Positions 1-8,691 of a stretch of 34,216 bases of DNA are shown piece by piece; position 1 is the first letter of the stretch; each line of letters starts with the position of its first letter. The stretch lies in NCBI GenBank assembly GCA_024763505.1, contig JANTFI010000017.1:1-34216 (forward strand), read 5' to 3'. The DNA comes from Gammaproteobacteria bacterium. Its GTDB lineage: Bacteria; Pseudomonadota; Gammaproteobacteria; GCA-001735895. The notes under the pieces are model-generated. The model had not been told where the DNA came from. It made no database searches and worked only from the letters and a program-made list of their open reading frames with translations. Position numbers and translations under genes: made by a program.

Positions 1-1513
1 GCCCCTGCTTTTTCTGCTGGCCTTGCTGTGGTTTATTCTTTTTCGATTGGCCAGATTTCGACTGTTCAGGTTTCTGATTTTTATTTTGCTGATTCTTTTT
101 CTGTTGTTGCTTCTTTTTCTTTTCCTGCTGCTGTTTTTTCAACAAATCTTGTACGCGCTTTTTATTGATTTTGGCATCGCGCAGATTCGGATTTTTCTTC
201 AACGCGGCATCATAGGCGGCGATGGCTTGCGGGTATTCTTTCAGGCGCGCCAGTGCATTACCCTTGTTGTAAAGGGCATCGGCGCTATCCGATTTTGAAA
301 AAGCCTGCAGTGCTTTTTCATAGTCGCCCTGTTTGTAGGCGGCGCTGCCGAGACGCAGCGGATCTTTCGCCAGTTTTTCTGCCTGTTTGAAGGCTCCCTG
401 ATGAAGCGCCTTGTCGGCTTGCTGATCCGGACGTTGCCACAGGCTATCCCAGCTTGAGGATGCCATCACCGGCTCAGGCGTAGACACTGTAATCAGCGCA
501 ACCATGCCGATAGATAATAGCCAGCCGCGGCGAAACGCCAGCGCAGCCAGCGGCAATATCAGCAACACCAGCAATGGTCCGTGAGTTTTCCACTGCTGGC
601 TTTGCAGATCGGACTGCTTGGCGGATTGATCCATTTGCATGTCTTGAGTCGCTTGCAACAATTCCTGCACATCGCGATCGGTCGGAGTGATATAGCGATA
701 CAGCCCATGCCCAGCGCTGGCGACGGCGTGCAAAGCTGGTTGCTGCAGTTTGACGATCACGGGCTTGCCCTGACGGTCGCGCACGCCGGGAATCGGGCCA
801 CCGTTTGCGCTGCCCACACCGAGAACCGAAACGCTGTAGCCGTCTTTCGCTAATCTGGCGGCTGCCGCTTTGGCCAGACTGGCATCCGGGCGATCCACAC
901 CATCGGCAATCAGGATGACTTGGCCATGGCTGAGGCCAGCTTGTTGCAACAGTTCTCCTGCCTTTTGCAAACCGAGATCGGCGCGGCTACCCTGGCTCGG
1001 CATGAGTTCAGGCGTGAGCGAAGGCAGCAGTGCACGGATGGTGTCGGCATCGCGCGTCAATGGTGTGACGGTGAAGGCATCGCCCGCAAACACCACCAGA
1101 CCGAGTTGGCCTTCTTCATCGCGCGCCAGAATGTCGTTGATCTTGAAGCGCGCGCGTTTCAGGCGCGATGGCTTCAGGTCGGCGATATCCATCGAAAGCG
1201 ATAAATCCAGCACGATGACACGCGCATTGTTGCTCTGGTACACCGGTCGTGGCAGTTTTTGCCAGGTCGGGTCGGCCAGTGCCAGTACTGTAATCAACCA
1301 GGCGATGGCCAGCAGCCATAACGGCAAGCGCTGGTTTTTACCCTTGGGCAGGGTGAGCAATAGCGGTTGCAGCAAAGGGTCGATGACTTGTTTCCACGGC
1401 GAATCCTGCGTGGCAGGGCGAAACACAAACCACAGGATCAGCGCCAGTGGCAACAATGCCAATAGCCATAACGGTTGCTGAAAGTGGAAATAGATTGAGA
1501 ATTGTTTAAGCAC
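1..1513 (-). CDS. BatB/BatC-type VWA-TPR membrane protein (3' end outside window)
   Basis: Read on the minus strand from a GTG at 1513, the frame stays open for 504 codons to the left edge, so the C-terminus is missing. The N-terminus has a hydrophobic segment, then a von Willebrand A domain with a MIDAS motif (DLSLS) near residue 94. A second membrane segment lies near residues 300-330. TPR-like helices follow (KALQAFSKSDSADALYNKGN, then AIAAYDAALKKNP), and then a very Lys/Gln-rich tail. This is the architecture of a BatB VWA protein joined to a BatC TPR region, common in gammaproteobacterial Bat clusters. The GTG start overlaps the last 8 bases of batA, which implies translational coupling. 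Bat proteins are thought to act in envelope stress or in maturing envelope or metallo-proteins with a MoxR ATPase. The exact role here is inferred. Confidence 0.85.
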   Translation of the reverse strand, partial: MLKQFSIYFHFQQPLWLLALLPLALILWFVFRPATQDSPWKQVIDPLLQPLLLTLPKGKNQRLPLWLLAIAWLITVLALADPTWQKLPRPVYQSNNARVIVLDLSLSMDIADLKPSRLKRARFKINDILARDEEGQLGLVVFAGDAFTVTPLTRDADTIRALLPSLTPELMPSQGSRADLGLQKAGELLQQAGLSHGQVILIADGVDRPDASLAKAAAARLAKDGYSVSVLGVGSANGGPIPGVRDRQGKPVIVKLQQPALHAVASAGHGLYRYITPTDRDVQELLQATQDMQMDQSAKQSDLQSQQWKTHGPLLVLLILPLAALAFRRGWLLSIGMVALITVSTPEPVMASSSWDSLWQRPDQQADKALHQGAFKQAEKLAKDPLRLGSAAYKQGDYEKALQAFSKSDSADALYNKGNALARLKEYPQAIAAYDAALKKNPNLRDAKINKKRVQDLLKKQQQEKKKKQQQKKNQQNKNQKPEQSKSGQSKKNKPQQGQQKKQG

Positions 1514-2522
1514 GGGGTAACTCCGAAGGGTGACGAGGCAGACGTGAACCCAGACTGCTGCCAAGGGCGATCAACAGGCTTAGCAACAGGGCGAGCGCCA
1601 GTGGCCAGTGGTAAAGTTCGGTCATCGGGCGATAGCTCAAATCGTCATTCGAGACTGGCTCAATCTTGTCCAGCACGCGATAAATGTTGGCCAGGCTGCG
1701 TACATCGCGAGCGCGAAAATAGCGTCCACCGGTTTTGCTCGCGATCGCTTGCAGCGTGCTTTCATCCAGCTCGCTGCCACTGATTTGCTGCACGCCAAAC
1801 GGTGTGTTGACCAGCTGTGAATCTGCGCCCACGCCGATGGTGTAAATGCGCACGCCTTGCTGTGCGGCCAGATCGCTGGCCTTGAGCGGATCGACGCTGC
1901 CAGCGGTGTTGGCACCATCGGTGAGTAAAATCAAAACGCGGTTCTTTGCTGGAATTTTACGCAGCCGCTTGATGGCCAGACCAATCGCGTCGCCGATGGC
2001 GGTTTGCTTTCCGGCCAGACCGATCTGGGCTTCATTCAATAAAATGTTGACGGTTTTTCGGTCGAAGGTAAGCGGCGCTTGCAAATACGCCTGACTGCCG
2101 AACAGAATCAGCCCGATGCGGTCGCCCTTGCGTTTCTGGATGAAATCGCCAGCGACCTTTTTAACCGCTTGCAAGCGATCCACCATTTGACCGCCAATCT
2201 GCATATCTTCAGTTTGCATCGAGCCAGAGATATCGATCGCCATCATCAGGCTGCGCCCGCTCATCGGGATGTGAACGGTTTTGCCGATCAGGCGCGGTTG
2301 TGCCGCGGCGCTGACCAGTAGAATCCAGCTGATGATGGCCAGCATCAGCCAGCCTCTGGAAAGGGGTTTTCCCGGTTTACTCAACCCGGCCTGCAAGCCG
2401 GAAAAAAACGGCATGCGCAACGCAGCCGGCAGCGCCGTGGCGGCGCGCGGCAGTAACAGGACCACCAGTATCGGCAACGGCAACAGGGCGAAAACCCAGG
2501 GCTGGAAGAATTCGATATTCAT
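1506..2522 (-). CDS. batA: BatA-type VWA domain membrane protein
   Basis: This is a 338-residue protein with an N-terminal membrane segment (about residues 8-25) and another near 55-72. A VWA domain follows with a complete MIDAS: DISGS, the Thr of the APLTFD region, and LLTDGANTAG. A C-terminal membrane helix (about 305-325) closes it. The domain would therefore sit in the periplasm, held by membrane helices. The family is BatA/aerotolerance VWA proteins, which work with MoxR ATPases. Its start overlaps the end of the DUF4381 gene by 4 bases and its end overlaps the next VWA gene by 8, so it is internal to the operon. Family assignment is firm. The physiological role is inferred from family knowledge. 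Confidence 0.88.
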   Translation of the reverse strand: MNIEFFQPWVFALLPLPILVVLLLPRAATALPAALRMPFFSGLQAGLSKPGKPLSRGWLMLAIISWILLVSAAAQPRLIGKTVHIPMSGRSLMMAIDISGSMQTEDMQIGGQMVDRLQAVKKVAGDFIQKRKGDRIGLILFGSQAYLQAPLTFDRKTVNILLNEAQIGLAGKQTAIGDAIGLAIKRLRKIPAKNRVLILLTDGANTAGSVDPLKASDLAAQQGVRIYTIGVGADSQLVNTPFGVQQISGSELDESTLQAIASKTGGRYFRARDVRSLANIYRVLDKIEPVSNDDLSYRPMTELYHWPLALALLLSLLIALGSSLGSRLPRHPSELPRA

Positions 2523-3052
2523 GCCTTGACCTCACGTGTAATCCATTTCACCCAGTTTTCAACCGCGTTGCTGAAACCTTCGATATCGCTGTCTTCGGGC
2601 AAGCGGTTTTGATAAGGCGCTGTACCGAGTAATTGCCCACTGCCCTGGGTGAATTCATCGGTTTCGCCGCTGCGATCGAGAAATTTCAGCCAGTCGTGAC
2701 CGGTCAGGCTGGCGACCTGTTCGCGTGGGAAAAACATCAGGGCAAGACGACGCAATAACTGGTTGATACTGGCAATGGCTTCGGGATCAGGTTGTTGCGC
2801 AAAATCCTGCTGCAAAACCTGCAATACATTCAAAATGTACTGGTGTTGCTGGCGAATTTTTCGGTAGCGATAAGCGCGTCGGGCGATAAACCCGATCACG
2901 CCGAGCAATAACGCCAAAGCGATCCACCAGCCGGGGGCCGGTGGCCACAACGAAGGCGTTGCCGGCAAGTGGATATCTTCCAGTTGCAGGGTTTGTTGTG
3001 CGGCTTGCACGGGGGCTGTGTTGTGCAACGTTGGGGTGCTGGCTTGAGTCAT
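2519..3052 (-). CDS. DUF4381 family membrane protein of the Bat cluster
   Basis: This is a 177-residue protein. A Pro-rich N-terminal stretch (LPATPSLWPPAPGWW) leads into one membrane helix at about residues 43-60. A basic stretch (RRAYRYRKIR) and a soluble helical domain follow, which suggests that most of the C-terminus is cytoplasmic. Sequence style, length and position between DUF58 and batA match the DUF4381 family, which occurs almost only in MoxR/Bat clusters. It shares one base with the DUF58 gene and overlaps batA by 4 bases. No catalytic motif is visible. It is probably an adaptor in the MoxR-VWA system, by context only. Confidence 0.82.
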   Translation of the reverse strand: MTQASTPTLHNTAPVQAAQQTLQLEDIHLPATPSLWPPAPGWWIALALLLGVIGFIARRAYRYRKIRQQHQYILNVLQVLQQDFAQQPDPEAIASINQLLRRLALMFFPREQVASLTGHDWLKFLDRSGETDEFTQGSGQLLGTAPYQNRLPEDSDIEGFSNAVENWVKWITREVKA

Positions 3053-4074
3053 CAGGCGGCTTTCTCCTTGACGGACAGGCGTTGCTTGCCGCCGGCAAAA
3101 TGGGTTTGCATCACGGCGCTGACATCATCGGCAGTGGACATCTGCAGCAGCGGAATATTCAACGGCTGTAACAGGGCTTGCAGTGCCTGATGATGTTGCT
3201 GAAAAAACTGGTTATAGAATTGCACGCCGTGCTGGGAACGGGTATCGAGAATGCCGCTGCGCTCACCATCGGTCACGGCATAGCGCGCCGGTGGTGGTGC
3301 CTGCATTTCGAGTGGGTCGGTAACCTGGATTGCCACCACGTCGACATGACGTTTCAGGCGCAGCAACAGGTCGCGTGTTTGTTCGTCAATGCCATAAAAA
3401 TCGCTGATCAGAAATACCAGTGAGCCGGGGCGGGCGAGTCGTCGCAGGCGACGTAATTCATCATTCAGCGACACGCTATCCTGCGCCTGCAGCATGCCCT
3501 TGCGCGGATCGCCCAGATTGACCAGCGTGCGGATAATAGCCAGCACGCCCGCCTTGCCCATTTTCGGGCGTAATTCCTGATGTTCGCCATTGAATAACAA
3601 TCCACCCACGCGATCGCCCTGTTTGGCGGCGGCCCAGGCCAGCATTGCAGCGATGCGCGCGACCACCACCGATTTCAGCGCGCGTTGCGATCCAAAAAAC
3701 AGGGTTGGCCCAAAGTCGGCCATGATGACGACCGGGCGTTCGCGCTCTTCCTGATACAGTTTGGTATGCGGTTTGCCGGCGCGCGCGGTGACGCGCCAGT
3801 CCATGTTGCGAATGTCGTCGCCGGCCTGGTAAATGCGCGATTCCTGATAATCCATGCCGCGCCCGCGAAAGCGCGACAAATGCTGACCGGCACCGATTGC
3901 CAGCGGCGGGCTGTTGCGCTTGATGTCGAGTTTGCTGGCCGCTTGCTGCAACAGAATCAGCGATTCCGTGTCGGCAAAGGTGGCGGCATTCAGCGGCACT
4001 TGCGGTGCAGGCTGGGTTGCTGCATCAGCGGGCACCGAGTCAGCTCGACCGCGCAGGGCGTTCAGCATGCTCAT
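3052..4074 (-). CDS. DUF58 domain-containing protein (VWA-like)
   Basis: This is a 340-residue soluble protein. The core DUF58 signature is present at about residues 70-110 (GRGMDYQESRIYQAGDDIR, then MDWRVTAR), followed by LYQEERERPVVIMAD. The C-terminal half is VWA-like, with a degenerate metal site (VIMADFG) and LVFLISDFYG. DUF58 proteins are encoded beside MoxR ATPases and are believed to be their direct substrate or adaptor partner. It starts at the last base of the moxR gene and ends on the first base of the DUF4381 gene, so the five genes are fused at the translational level. Confidence 0.87.
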   Translation of the reverse strand: MSMLNALRGRADSVPADAATQPAPQVPLNAATFADTESLILLQQAASKLDIKRNSPPLAIGAGQHLSRFRGRGMDYQESRIYQAGDDIRNMDWRVTARAGKPHTKLYQEERERPVVIMADFGPTLFFGSQRALKSVVVARIAAMLAWAAAKQGDRVGGLLFNGEHQELRPKMGKAGVLAIIRTLVNLGDPRKGMLQAQDSVSLNDELRRLRRLARPGSLVFLISDFYGIDEQTRDLLLRLKRHVDVVAIQVTDPLEMQAPPPARYAVTDGERSGILDTRSQHGVQFYNQFFQQHHQALQALLQPLNIPLLQMSTADDVSAVMQTHFAGGKQRLSVKEKAA

Positions 4075-5081
4075 CAGGCCACCGGCACCAACTGGATGAG
4101 TTGACGGATGAAGTCATCGCTGCTGATGCCTTCGGCCTCGGCTTCATAAGAAATCAGAATACGGTGACGTAGCACTTCGTAAGCCACGGCTTGCACATCC
4201 TGCGGCGAAACATAGTCATTGCCGTTAAGCCAGGCGTGCGCGCGGGCGCAGCGGTCGAGCGCGATGGTGGCGCGCGGGCTGCCGCCAAAACTGACCAATC
4301 GCGCCAGCTTGTCGCTGTAGGCGGCCGGGTCACGGCTGGCCAGCACCAGTTGCACCAGGTATTCCTGCACCGGCGCTGCCATGTGGATATTCAGCACTTC
4401 TTTCTGTGCCTGTTCGACTTGCTGGTTACTCAGCATCAAAGAGGTAGGTTCGCTACTGGCGAGTTCCTGCAGCGCTTGTTTGCGCGCCAGTTCGAGAATG
4501 TCGTTTTCCATTTCGGCATCGGGGTAACCGATAAAGATATGCATCAAAAAACGATCCAGTTGCGCTTCCGGCAATGGGTAAGTGCCTTCTTGCTCGATCG
4601 GGTTTTGTGTCGCCATTACCATGAACGGGTGTGGCAATTTGTAGGTTTTATGGCCGACGGTAATTTGGCGTTCGCCCATTGCTTCGAGCAAGGCCGATTG
4701 CACCTTGGCCGGTGCGCGGTTGATTTCATCCGCCAGAATCAGGTTGTGAAACAGCGGGCCTTGCTGGAATGCAAAGCTGCCGGTTTCCGGTCGATACACA
4801 TCGGTGCCGGTCAAATCGCCGGGTAATAAATCGGGGGTGAATTGCAGGCGGTGAAAATCGCCTTCGAGAATATTCGCCAGTTCCTTGATGGCCGTGGTCT
4901 TGGCCAGCCCCGGTGCGCCTTCCACCAGAATATGGCCATTCGCCAGCAAGGCGATGAGCATGCGATCAACCAGTACTTGCTGGCCGATAATGCGGCTTTG
5001 TAAATGTTTTCGTGCCTGCAAAAATTGCTCATGCAAGCTGGTATTGTTGAGTGGCTGTACTGCGGCTGTGGTCGTCATCAT
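4074..5081 (-). CDS. MoxR family AAA+ ATPase
   Basis: This is a 335-residue AAA+ protein, the usual MoxR length. Walker A is GAPGLAKT (about residues 58-65), Walker B is LILADEINRAP, and sensor 1 is MATQNPIEQEGTYPLPEAQ with LDRFLMH after it. The C-terminal lid contains SFGGSPRATIALDRCARA, typical of the family. MoxR ATPases act as chaperone-like remodellers with VWA partners; the DUF58, BatA and BatB genes directly downstream are those partners. Two ATGs stand side by side at 5081-5076. An AGGAAG lies 5 bases before the first and 8 before the second, so either may start translation. It is the first gene of the minus-strand operon, divergent from the gene at 5301. Confidence 0.92.
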   Translation of the reverse strand: MMTTTAAVQPLNNTSLHEQFLQARKHLQSRIIGQQVLVDRMLIALLANGHILVEGAPGLAKTTAIKELANILEGDFHRLQFTPDLLPGDLTGTDVYRPETGSFAFQQGPLFHNLILADEINRAPAKVQSALLEAMGERQITVGHKTYKLPHPFMVMATQNPIEQEGTYPLPEAQLDRFLMHIFIGYPDAEMENDILELARKQALQELASSEPTSLMLSNQQVEQAQKEVLNIHMAAPVQEYLVQLVLASRDPAAYSDKLARLVSFGGSPRATIALDRCARAHAWLNGNDYVSPQDVQAVAYEVLRHRILISYEAEAEGISSDDFIRQLIQLVPVA

Positions 5082-5300
5082 CTTAGCTTCCTGTGATCGA
5101 GTGTTTTCTGGATGAGTGCGACTATAGCGAGGTCAACCTTACAGGCAGGTTATGGAAACATTAAAGATTTGTAACTTTTCAGCGAGGGTGATTTGCGTTC
5201 ATAATATTTTTCAGGAATGCATGGTTCGACTGTCATCTGGGTTACTTTAATTGTCGTGTGGCGAGAGTAGACTGGGCGAAACGATAAACGGAGAGCAGAC
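5082..5300. other. Divergent intergenic region between moxR operon and AhpD-like operon
   Basis: These 219 bases separate two divergent operons and should hold both promoters. AT-rich stretches occur around 5157-5180 and 5195-5215. I cannot fix -35/-10 pairs with confidence on either strand, and I see no strong dyad or riboswitch-like fold. A GGAG at about 5290 serves the plus-strand gene. Confidence 0.4.
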
Positions 5301-5654
5301 ATGGGAAAGATGAAACAGAAGATGCAACAAGTCAGTGAATTAACTCATCGGTTGCAACAGGATCACCCGGTAGAAACGGCCGGATTCCTGAGTTTTCTCA
5401 AACATGCGGAAGAAGGTCAGGCACTCACGATCAAACATAAAGAATTGATCAATGTGGCGCTGGCGATTGCGGCACAATGCGAATGGTGTATCGCGTTTCA
5501 TGTAGAAGGGGCAGTCAAGGCGGGTGCGATGCGAGATGAAATCGTCGAAGCCGGTTACATGGCCATCATCATGCACGGCGGCCCGGCTTATATGTACATG
5601 ACTCCATTGCTGCAAGCACTGGATGAATTCCTGCCGGAAACTGCACAGGCATGA
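5301..5654 (+). CDS. AhpD-like carboxymuconolactone decarboxylase-family protein
   Basis: This is a 117-residue protein of the AhpD/CMD fold. Glu48, Cys60, Cys63 and His67 (…KELINVALAIAAQCEWC, then IAFH) match the AhpD catalytic pattern E-x11-C-x2-C-x3-H exactly, so a redox-active disulfide rather than a decarboxylase is expected. In mycobacteria AhpD takes electrons from lipoylated E2 and passes them to the peroxiredoxin AhpC. Here it heads an operon that ends in an E2 gene, so a similar lipoyl-linked thiol role is plausible (inference). The start has a GGAG about 8 bases upstream. Its stop overlaps the next gene by 4 bases (ATGA). It could instead be one of many CMD-family proteins of unknown substrate. 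Confidence 0.85.
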   Translation: MGKMKQKMQQVSELTHRLQQDHPVETAGFLSFLKHAEEGQALTIKHKELINVALAIAAQCEWCIAFHVEGAVKAGAMRDEIVEAGYMAIIMHGGPAYMYMTPLLQALDEFLPETAQA

Positions 5655-6616
5655 GTGCAAGTCAATCCAGTGATGTGCCGGCGGATGCGCCAGTAAAAGC
5701 CTGCCCGCGGCTGAATCAATTTATCGAACAGGCGCGACAATACCCGCCGATTCGGGTTGCCGTTATCGATGCCGGCGAAAGCCATGTGTTGCAAGGCATG
5801 ATGGAAGCGCGCGATGACGGGTTGGTCGAACCGATTTTGATCGGCAAACGGCACAAGATTGAGCGTTTATGCCAGCAACTCGGATTTGATCTTGCCGAAA
5901 TCCGGTTAATCGATGCCGAAACCGAAGCACATGCGATCGCGGCGGGTATCGAACTGGTCAAACAGCAGCAGGCCGATGCACTGGCCAAAGGCTGGATTCA
6001 CACCGATACGCTGATGCATCCGGTGCTAAAGGAACTGGGCAACGGGCGACGCGTGAGCCATGTTTTCGTGGCTGAAATGCCGACTTATCACAAATTGCTG
6101 TTCATCACCGATGCCGCGATCAATATTGCGCCCGATCTGCAAATCAAGGCCGATATCGTCGAGAATGCCATTTATCTTGCACGCCAGTTGGGCGTGCAAA
6201 CACCGAAAGTGGCGGCGCTGTCGGCAGTGGAAGTGGTCAAGCCTGCCATCGTTTCGACCATCGATGCGGCTTGCCTGAGTAAAATGGCACAAAGAGGGCA
6301 GATCAAGCACGCCATTATCGATGGCCCGCTGGCGTTTGATAATGCCATTTCGGCGGAAGCGGCCAGCATCAAAAAGATTCAAAGCCCGGTGGCCGGTGAT
6401 GTGGATATCTTGCTCGCCCCCGATTTGAATGCGGCCAATATTCTGGCGAAAGATCTGGAATACCTCGCTTCCGCCACGCTGGCCGGGCTGGTCATCGGCA
6501 CACGCGTACCCATTTTATTGCCATCGCGCTCCGATCCGCCACAGGCGCGCCGGGTCGCGGTGGCACTGGCTTCGATTATCCATGCGACTCACTCGCAGCC
6601 AGCGCAAACAACATAA
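5651..6616 (+). CDS. Phosphate acetyl/butyryltransferase family protein
   Basis: This 321-residue enzyme matches the Pta/Ptb fold: IRVAVIDAGESHVLQGMMEA near the start, then AKGWIHTDTLMHPVLKE in the middle. The C-terminal substrate-binding block is VDILLAPDLNAANILAKDLE with ATLAGLVIGTRVPILLPSRSD after it. The family moves acyl groups between CoA and phosphate. It most resembles the short phosphotransbutyrylase/bifunctional enoyl-CoA hydratase-phosphotransacetylase C-terminal type, not the long Pta with a DRTGG domain. No acetate or butyrate kinase is in the window. It lies between the AhpD-like gene (4-base overlap) and E1-alpha, so its acyl-CoA may come from the E1/E2 complex. The acyl specificity cannot be read from sequence. 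Confidence 0.85.
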   Translation: MSASQSSDVPADAPVKACPRLNQFIEQARQYPPIRVAVIDAGESHVLQGMMEARDDGLVEPILIGKRHKIERLCQQLGFDLAEIRLIDAETEAHAIAAGIELVKQQQADALAKGWIHTDTLMHPVLKELGNGRRVSHVFVAEMPTYHKLLFITDAAINIAPDLQIKADIVENAIYLARQLGVQTPKVAALSAVEVVKPAIVSTIDAACLSKMAQRGQIKHAIIDGPLAFDNAISAEAASIKKIQSPVAGDVDILLAPDLNAANILAKDLEYLASATLAGLVIGTRVPILLPSRSDPPQARRVAVALASIIHATHSQPAQTT

Positions 6617-6649
6617 CATTTTCCCGATGCGGGAGCGAAGGAGATAACA

Positions 6650-7702
6650 ATGGATCGTCAATTATTCCATGGCATGCTGAAAGATATGTTGCTGGCGCGT
6701 AGTTTTGAAGAACGCGCAGCGCAGGAATACAGCGCCGGCAATATCGCCGGGTTTTTGCACCTGTATCCGGGCGAAGAAGCGGTCGCCGTGGGCGTGATTC
6801 ATGCGGCCGATCAATCCGACTACATTGTCAGCACTTATCGTGAGCATGTGCATGCGATGGTGCGCGGCGTGCCACCGCGAGCAGTAATGGCCGAATTATT
6901 CGGCAAGCTCGATGGTTGCAGCAAGGGCATGGGTGGCTCGATGCACCTGTTCGATCGCGAACGTCGCTTCATGGGGGGTTATGCCATCGTCGGTGAAACC
7001 TATCCGGTCGCCATCGGGCTGGGTTATGCCATCGCCATGCAGCGTTTACCCGAAGCCGTGATCTGTTTTTTCGGCGATGGCGCCGTGAATCAAGGCACGT
7101 TCCATGAATCGCTCAACATGGCGGCGCTGTGGAAATTGCCGGTGCTGTTCGTGTGTGAAAACAATCATTACCAGATCGGCACGGAAATCCATCGACACTC
7201 TGCCGTCAGCGATGTCTATCAACGCGCCTGCGGCTATGATATTCCGGCGCACAAGGTGAATGGCATGGATGTGCTGGAAGTGCATGCGAAAACGGGCGAA
7301 GCCTTGCAACGCATCCGCGAAGGCACCGGCCCGCAATTGCTGGAAATGGAAACCTACCGCTTTCGCGGGCACTCGGTGTCTGACCCCGGCAGTTACCGCC
7401 CGCGGGTCGAAGTCGATGCCTTCCGCCAGCGTGACCCGATCAAGCAGGCCGAGCGTGAAGCGCAAAGCCTGTATCCCGATGCACAACAATTGAGCGCTGT
7501 GGGCGCAGATCATATTCAACTATTCAGCGCGCATCTGCAGCAGCAGGATTTGATCAACGAACAGGAAATTGTGAAGCTTCAGCAACAGGTCGATTCCATC
7601 GTCGAAGACGCAGTGCAATTTGCGCAGCAAAGCCCGCAACCCGACATGCAGCAGGCGTGGGATGCGCTGAACTGTAACCGCGCCGACGAGGTATTGATCT
7701 GA
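6650..7702 (+). CDS. pdhA: Pyruvate dehydrogenase-type E1 component, alpha subunit
   Basis: This is a 350-residue thiamine-diphosphate enzyme subunit. The ThDP motif runs from GDGAVNQG (residue 142) to the CENN near 171, and the active-site block is STYREHVHAMVRG. KLDGCSKGMGGSMHLFD and YRFRGHSVSDPGSYR follow, including the usual phosphorylatable-loop region. The wording of STYREHVHAMVRGVPPRAVM with GCSKGMGGSMH is, from memory, closest to cyanobacterial and plastid pyruvate dehydrogenase E1-alpha. Acetoin or other 2-oxoacid specificity cannot be excluded. The start follows a clear AAGGAG (about 6639). Its stop shares a base with the start of E1-beta. Confidence 0.9.
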   Translation: MDRQLFHGMLKDMLLARSFEERAAQEYSAGNIAGFLHLYPGEEAVAVGVIHAADQSDYIVSTYREHVHAMVRGVPPRAVMAELFGKLDGCSKGMGGSMHLFDRERRFMGGYAIVGETYPVAIGLGYAIAMQRLPEAVICFFGDGAVNQGTFHESLNMAALWKLPVLFVCENNHYQIGTEIHRHSAVSDVYQRACGYDIPAHKVNGMDVLEVHAKTGEALQRIREGTGPQLLEMETYRFRGHSVSDPGSYRPRVEVDAFRQRDPIKQAEREAQSLYPDAQQLSAVGADHIQLFSAHLQQQDLINEQEIVKLQQQVDSIVEDAVQFAQQSPQPDMQQAWDALNCNRADEVLI

Positions 7703-8691
7703 TGGTTGAACAAGTCACTTATTATCAGGCGCTCAACCGCGCACTGGATGAAGCCATGGCGGTCGATGACACAGTTTTCACGCTGGGCGAAGATGTCGGC
7801 CTGTATGGCGGCAGTTATCGTGTGACCGAAGGATTGTATGCGCGTTACGGTGCCTGGCGCGTGCGCGATACGCCGATTTCGGAAGGCAGCTTCACCGGCC
7901 TCGGTGTCGGCGCAGCACTGATCGGCATGCGCCCGGTGGTGGAAATCATGACCGTCAATTTTGCATTGCTGGCGCTCGATGCCATCATCAATATGGCGGC
8001 CAAGATTCCGTTTATGTCGGGCGGTCAATTCCCCATGCCGCTGGTGGTGCGCATGCCCGGAGGCGTGGCCAAACAATTGGCGGCGCAGCATTCGCAACGC
8101 CTCGAGCACACTTTGATGAATGTCGCCGGCATCCGCATCGCCGTGCCATCCACACCGCAGGATGCCTACTGGCAATTGCAGCAGGCGATTCGCTCGAATG
8201 AGCCGATCGTGCTGCTGGAACATGAATTGCTGTATTTCAGCAAAGCAGAACTGGATACGGTGCAGCCGGCGATTCCGATGCATCGCGCCGTGGTGCGCCG
8301 CAGTGGCTCGGATATCACGCTGATCAGTTATTCACGCACAGCCATTCTGGCGCAACAGGCCGCGCAGCAATTGGCCGAGCAGGGCATCGACGCCGAAGTG
8401 ATCGACCTGCGCAGCCTGCGTCCGATAGATTGGCAAACCTGTATCGACTCGGTCAACAAAACCCATCATGTGCTGATTATCGAAGAAGACAGCGTGTATG
8501 CCGGCGCGGGTGCCGAAATTGCCGCCCAGCTCGCCGAGCGATGTTTTTATATTCTCGATGCGCCAGTGGCGCGCCATGGCGGGTTGGACATGCCAACACC
8601 TTACAATGGGCAACTAGAAGCGTTGAGCATCCCCACGCTTGACAGCATTGCGCAAGCCGCCAGCAAAGTGCTGGAAGGAGAAGCCGAATGA
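7702..8691 (+). CDS. pdhB: Pyruvate dehydrogenase-type E1 component, beta subunit
   Basis: This is a 329-residue transketolase-like subunit that completes the E1 heterotetramer. Seen motifs are LGEDVGLYGGSYRVTEGL, DTPISEGSFTGLGVGAAL, SGGQFPMPLVVRMPGG, EHELLYFSKAEL and DLRSLRPIDW. The GEDVGLYGGSY and EHELLY wording again fits the cyanobacterial/plastid branch of pyruvate dehydrogenase. It decarboxylates a 2-oxoacid with E1-alpha and passes the acyl group to the lipoyl arm of E2. It begins on the last base of pdhA and overlaps the E2 gene by 4 bases. Confidence 0.91.
   Translation: MVEQVTYYQALNRALDEAMAVDDTVFTLGEDVGLYGGSYRVTEGLYARYGAWRVRDTPISEGSFTGLGVGAALIGMRPVVEIMTVNFALLALDAIINMAAKIPFMSGGQFPMPLVVRMPGGVAKQLAAQHSQRLEHTLMNVAGIRIAVPSTPQDAYWQLQQAIRSNEPIVLLEHELLYFSKAELDTVQPAIPMHRAVVRRSGSDITLISYSRTAILAQQAAQQLAEQGIDAEVIDLRSLRPIDWQTCIDSVNKTHHVLIIEEDSVYAGAGAEIAAQLAERCFYILDAPVARHGGLDMPTPYNGQLEALSIPTLDSIAQAASKVLEGEAE

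Noticed and set aside
23-298. Plus-strand open frame with long Leu/Phe runs
   Set aside because: It is the reverse of the Lys/Gln-rich tail of the BatB/C gene; the hydrophobic runs are an artefact of the complementary codons.
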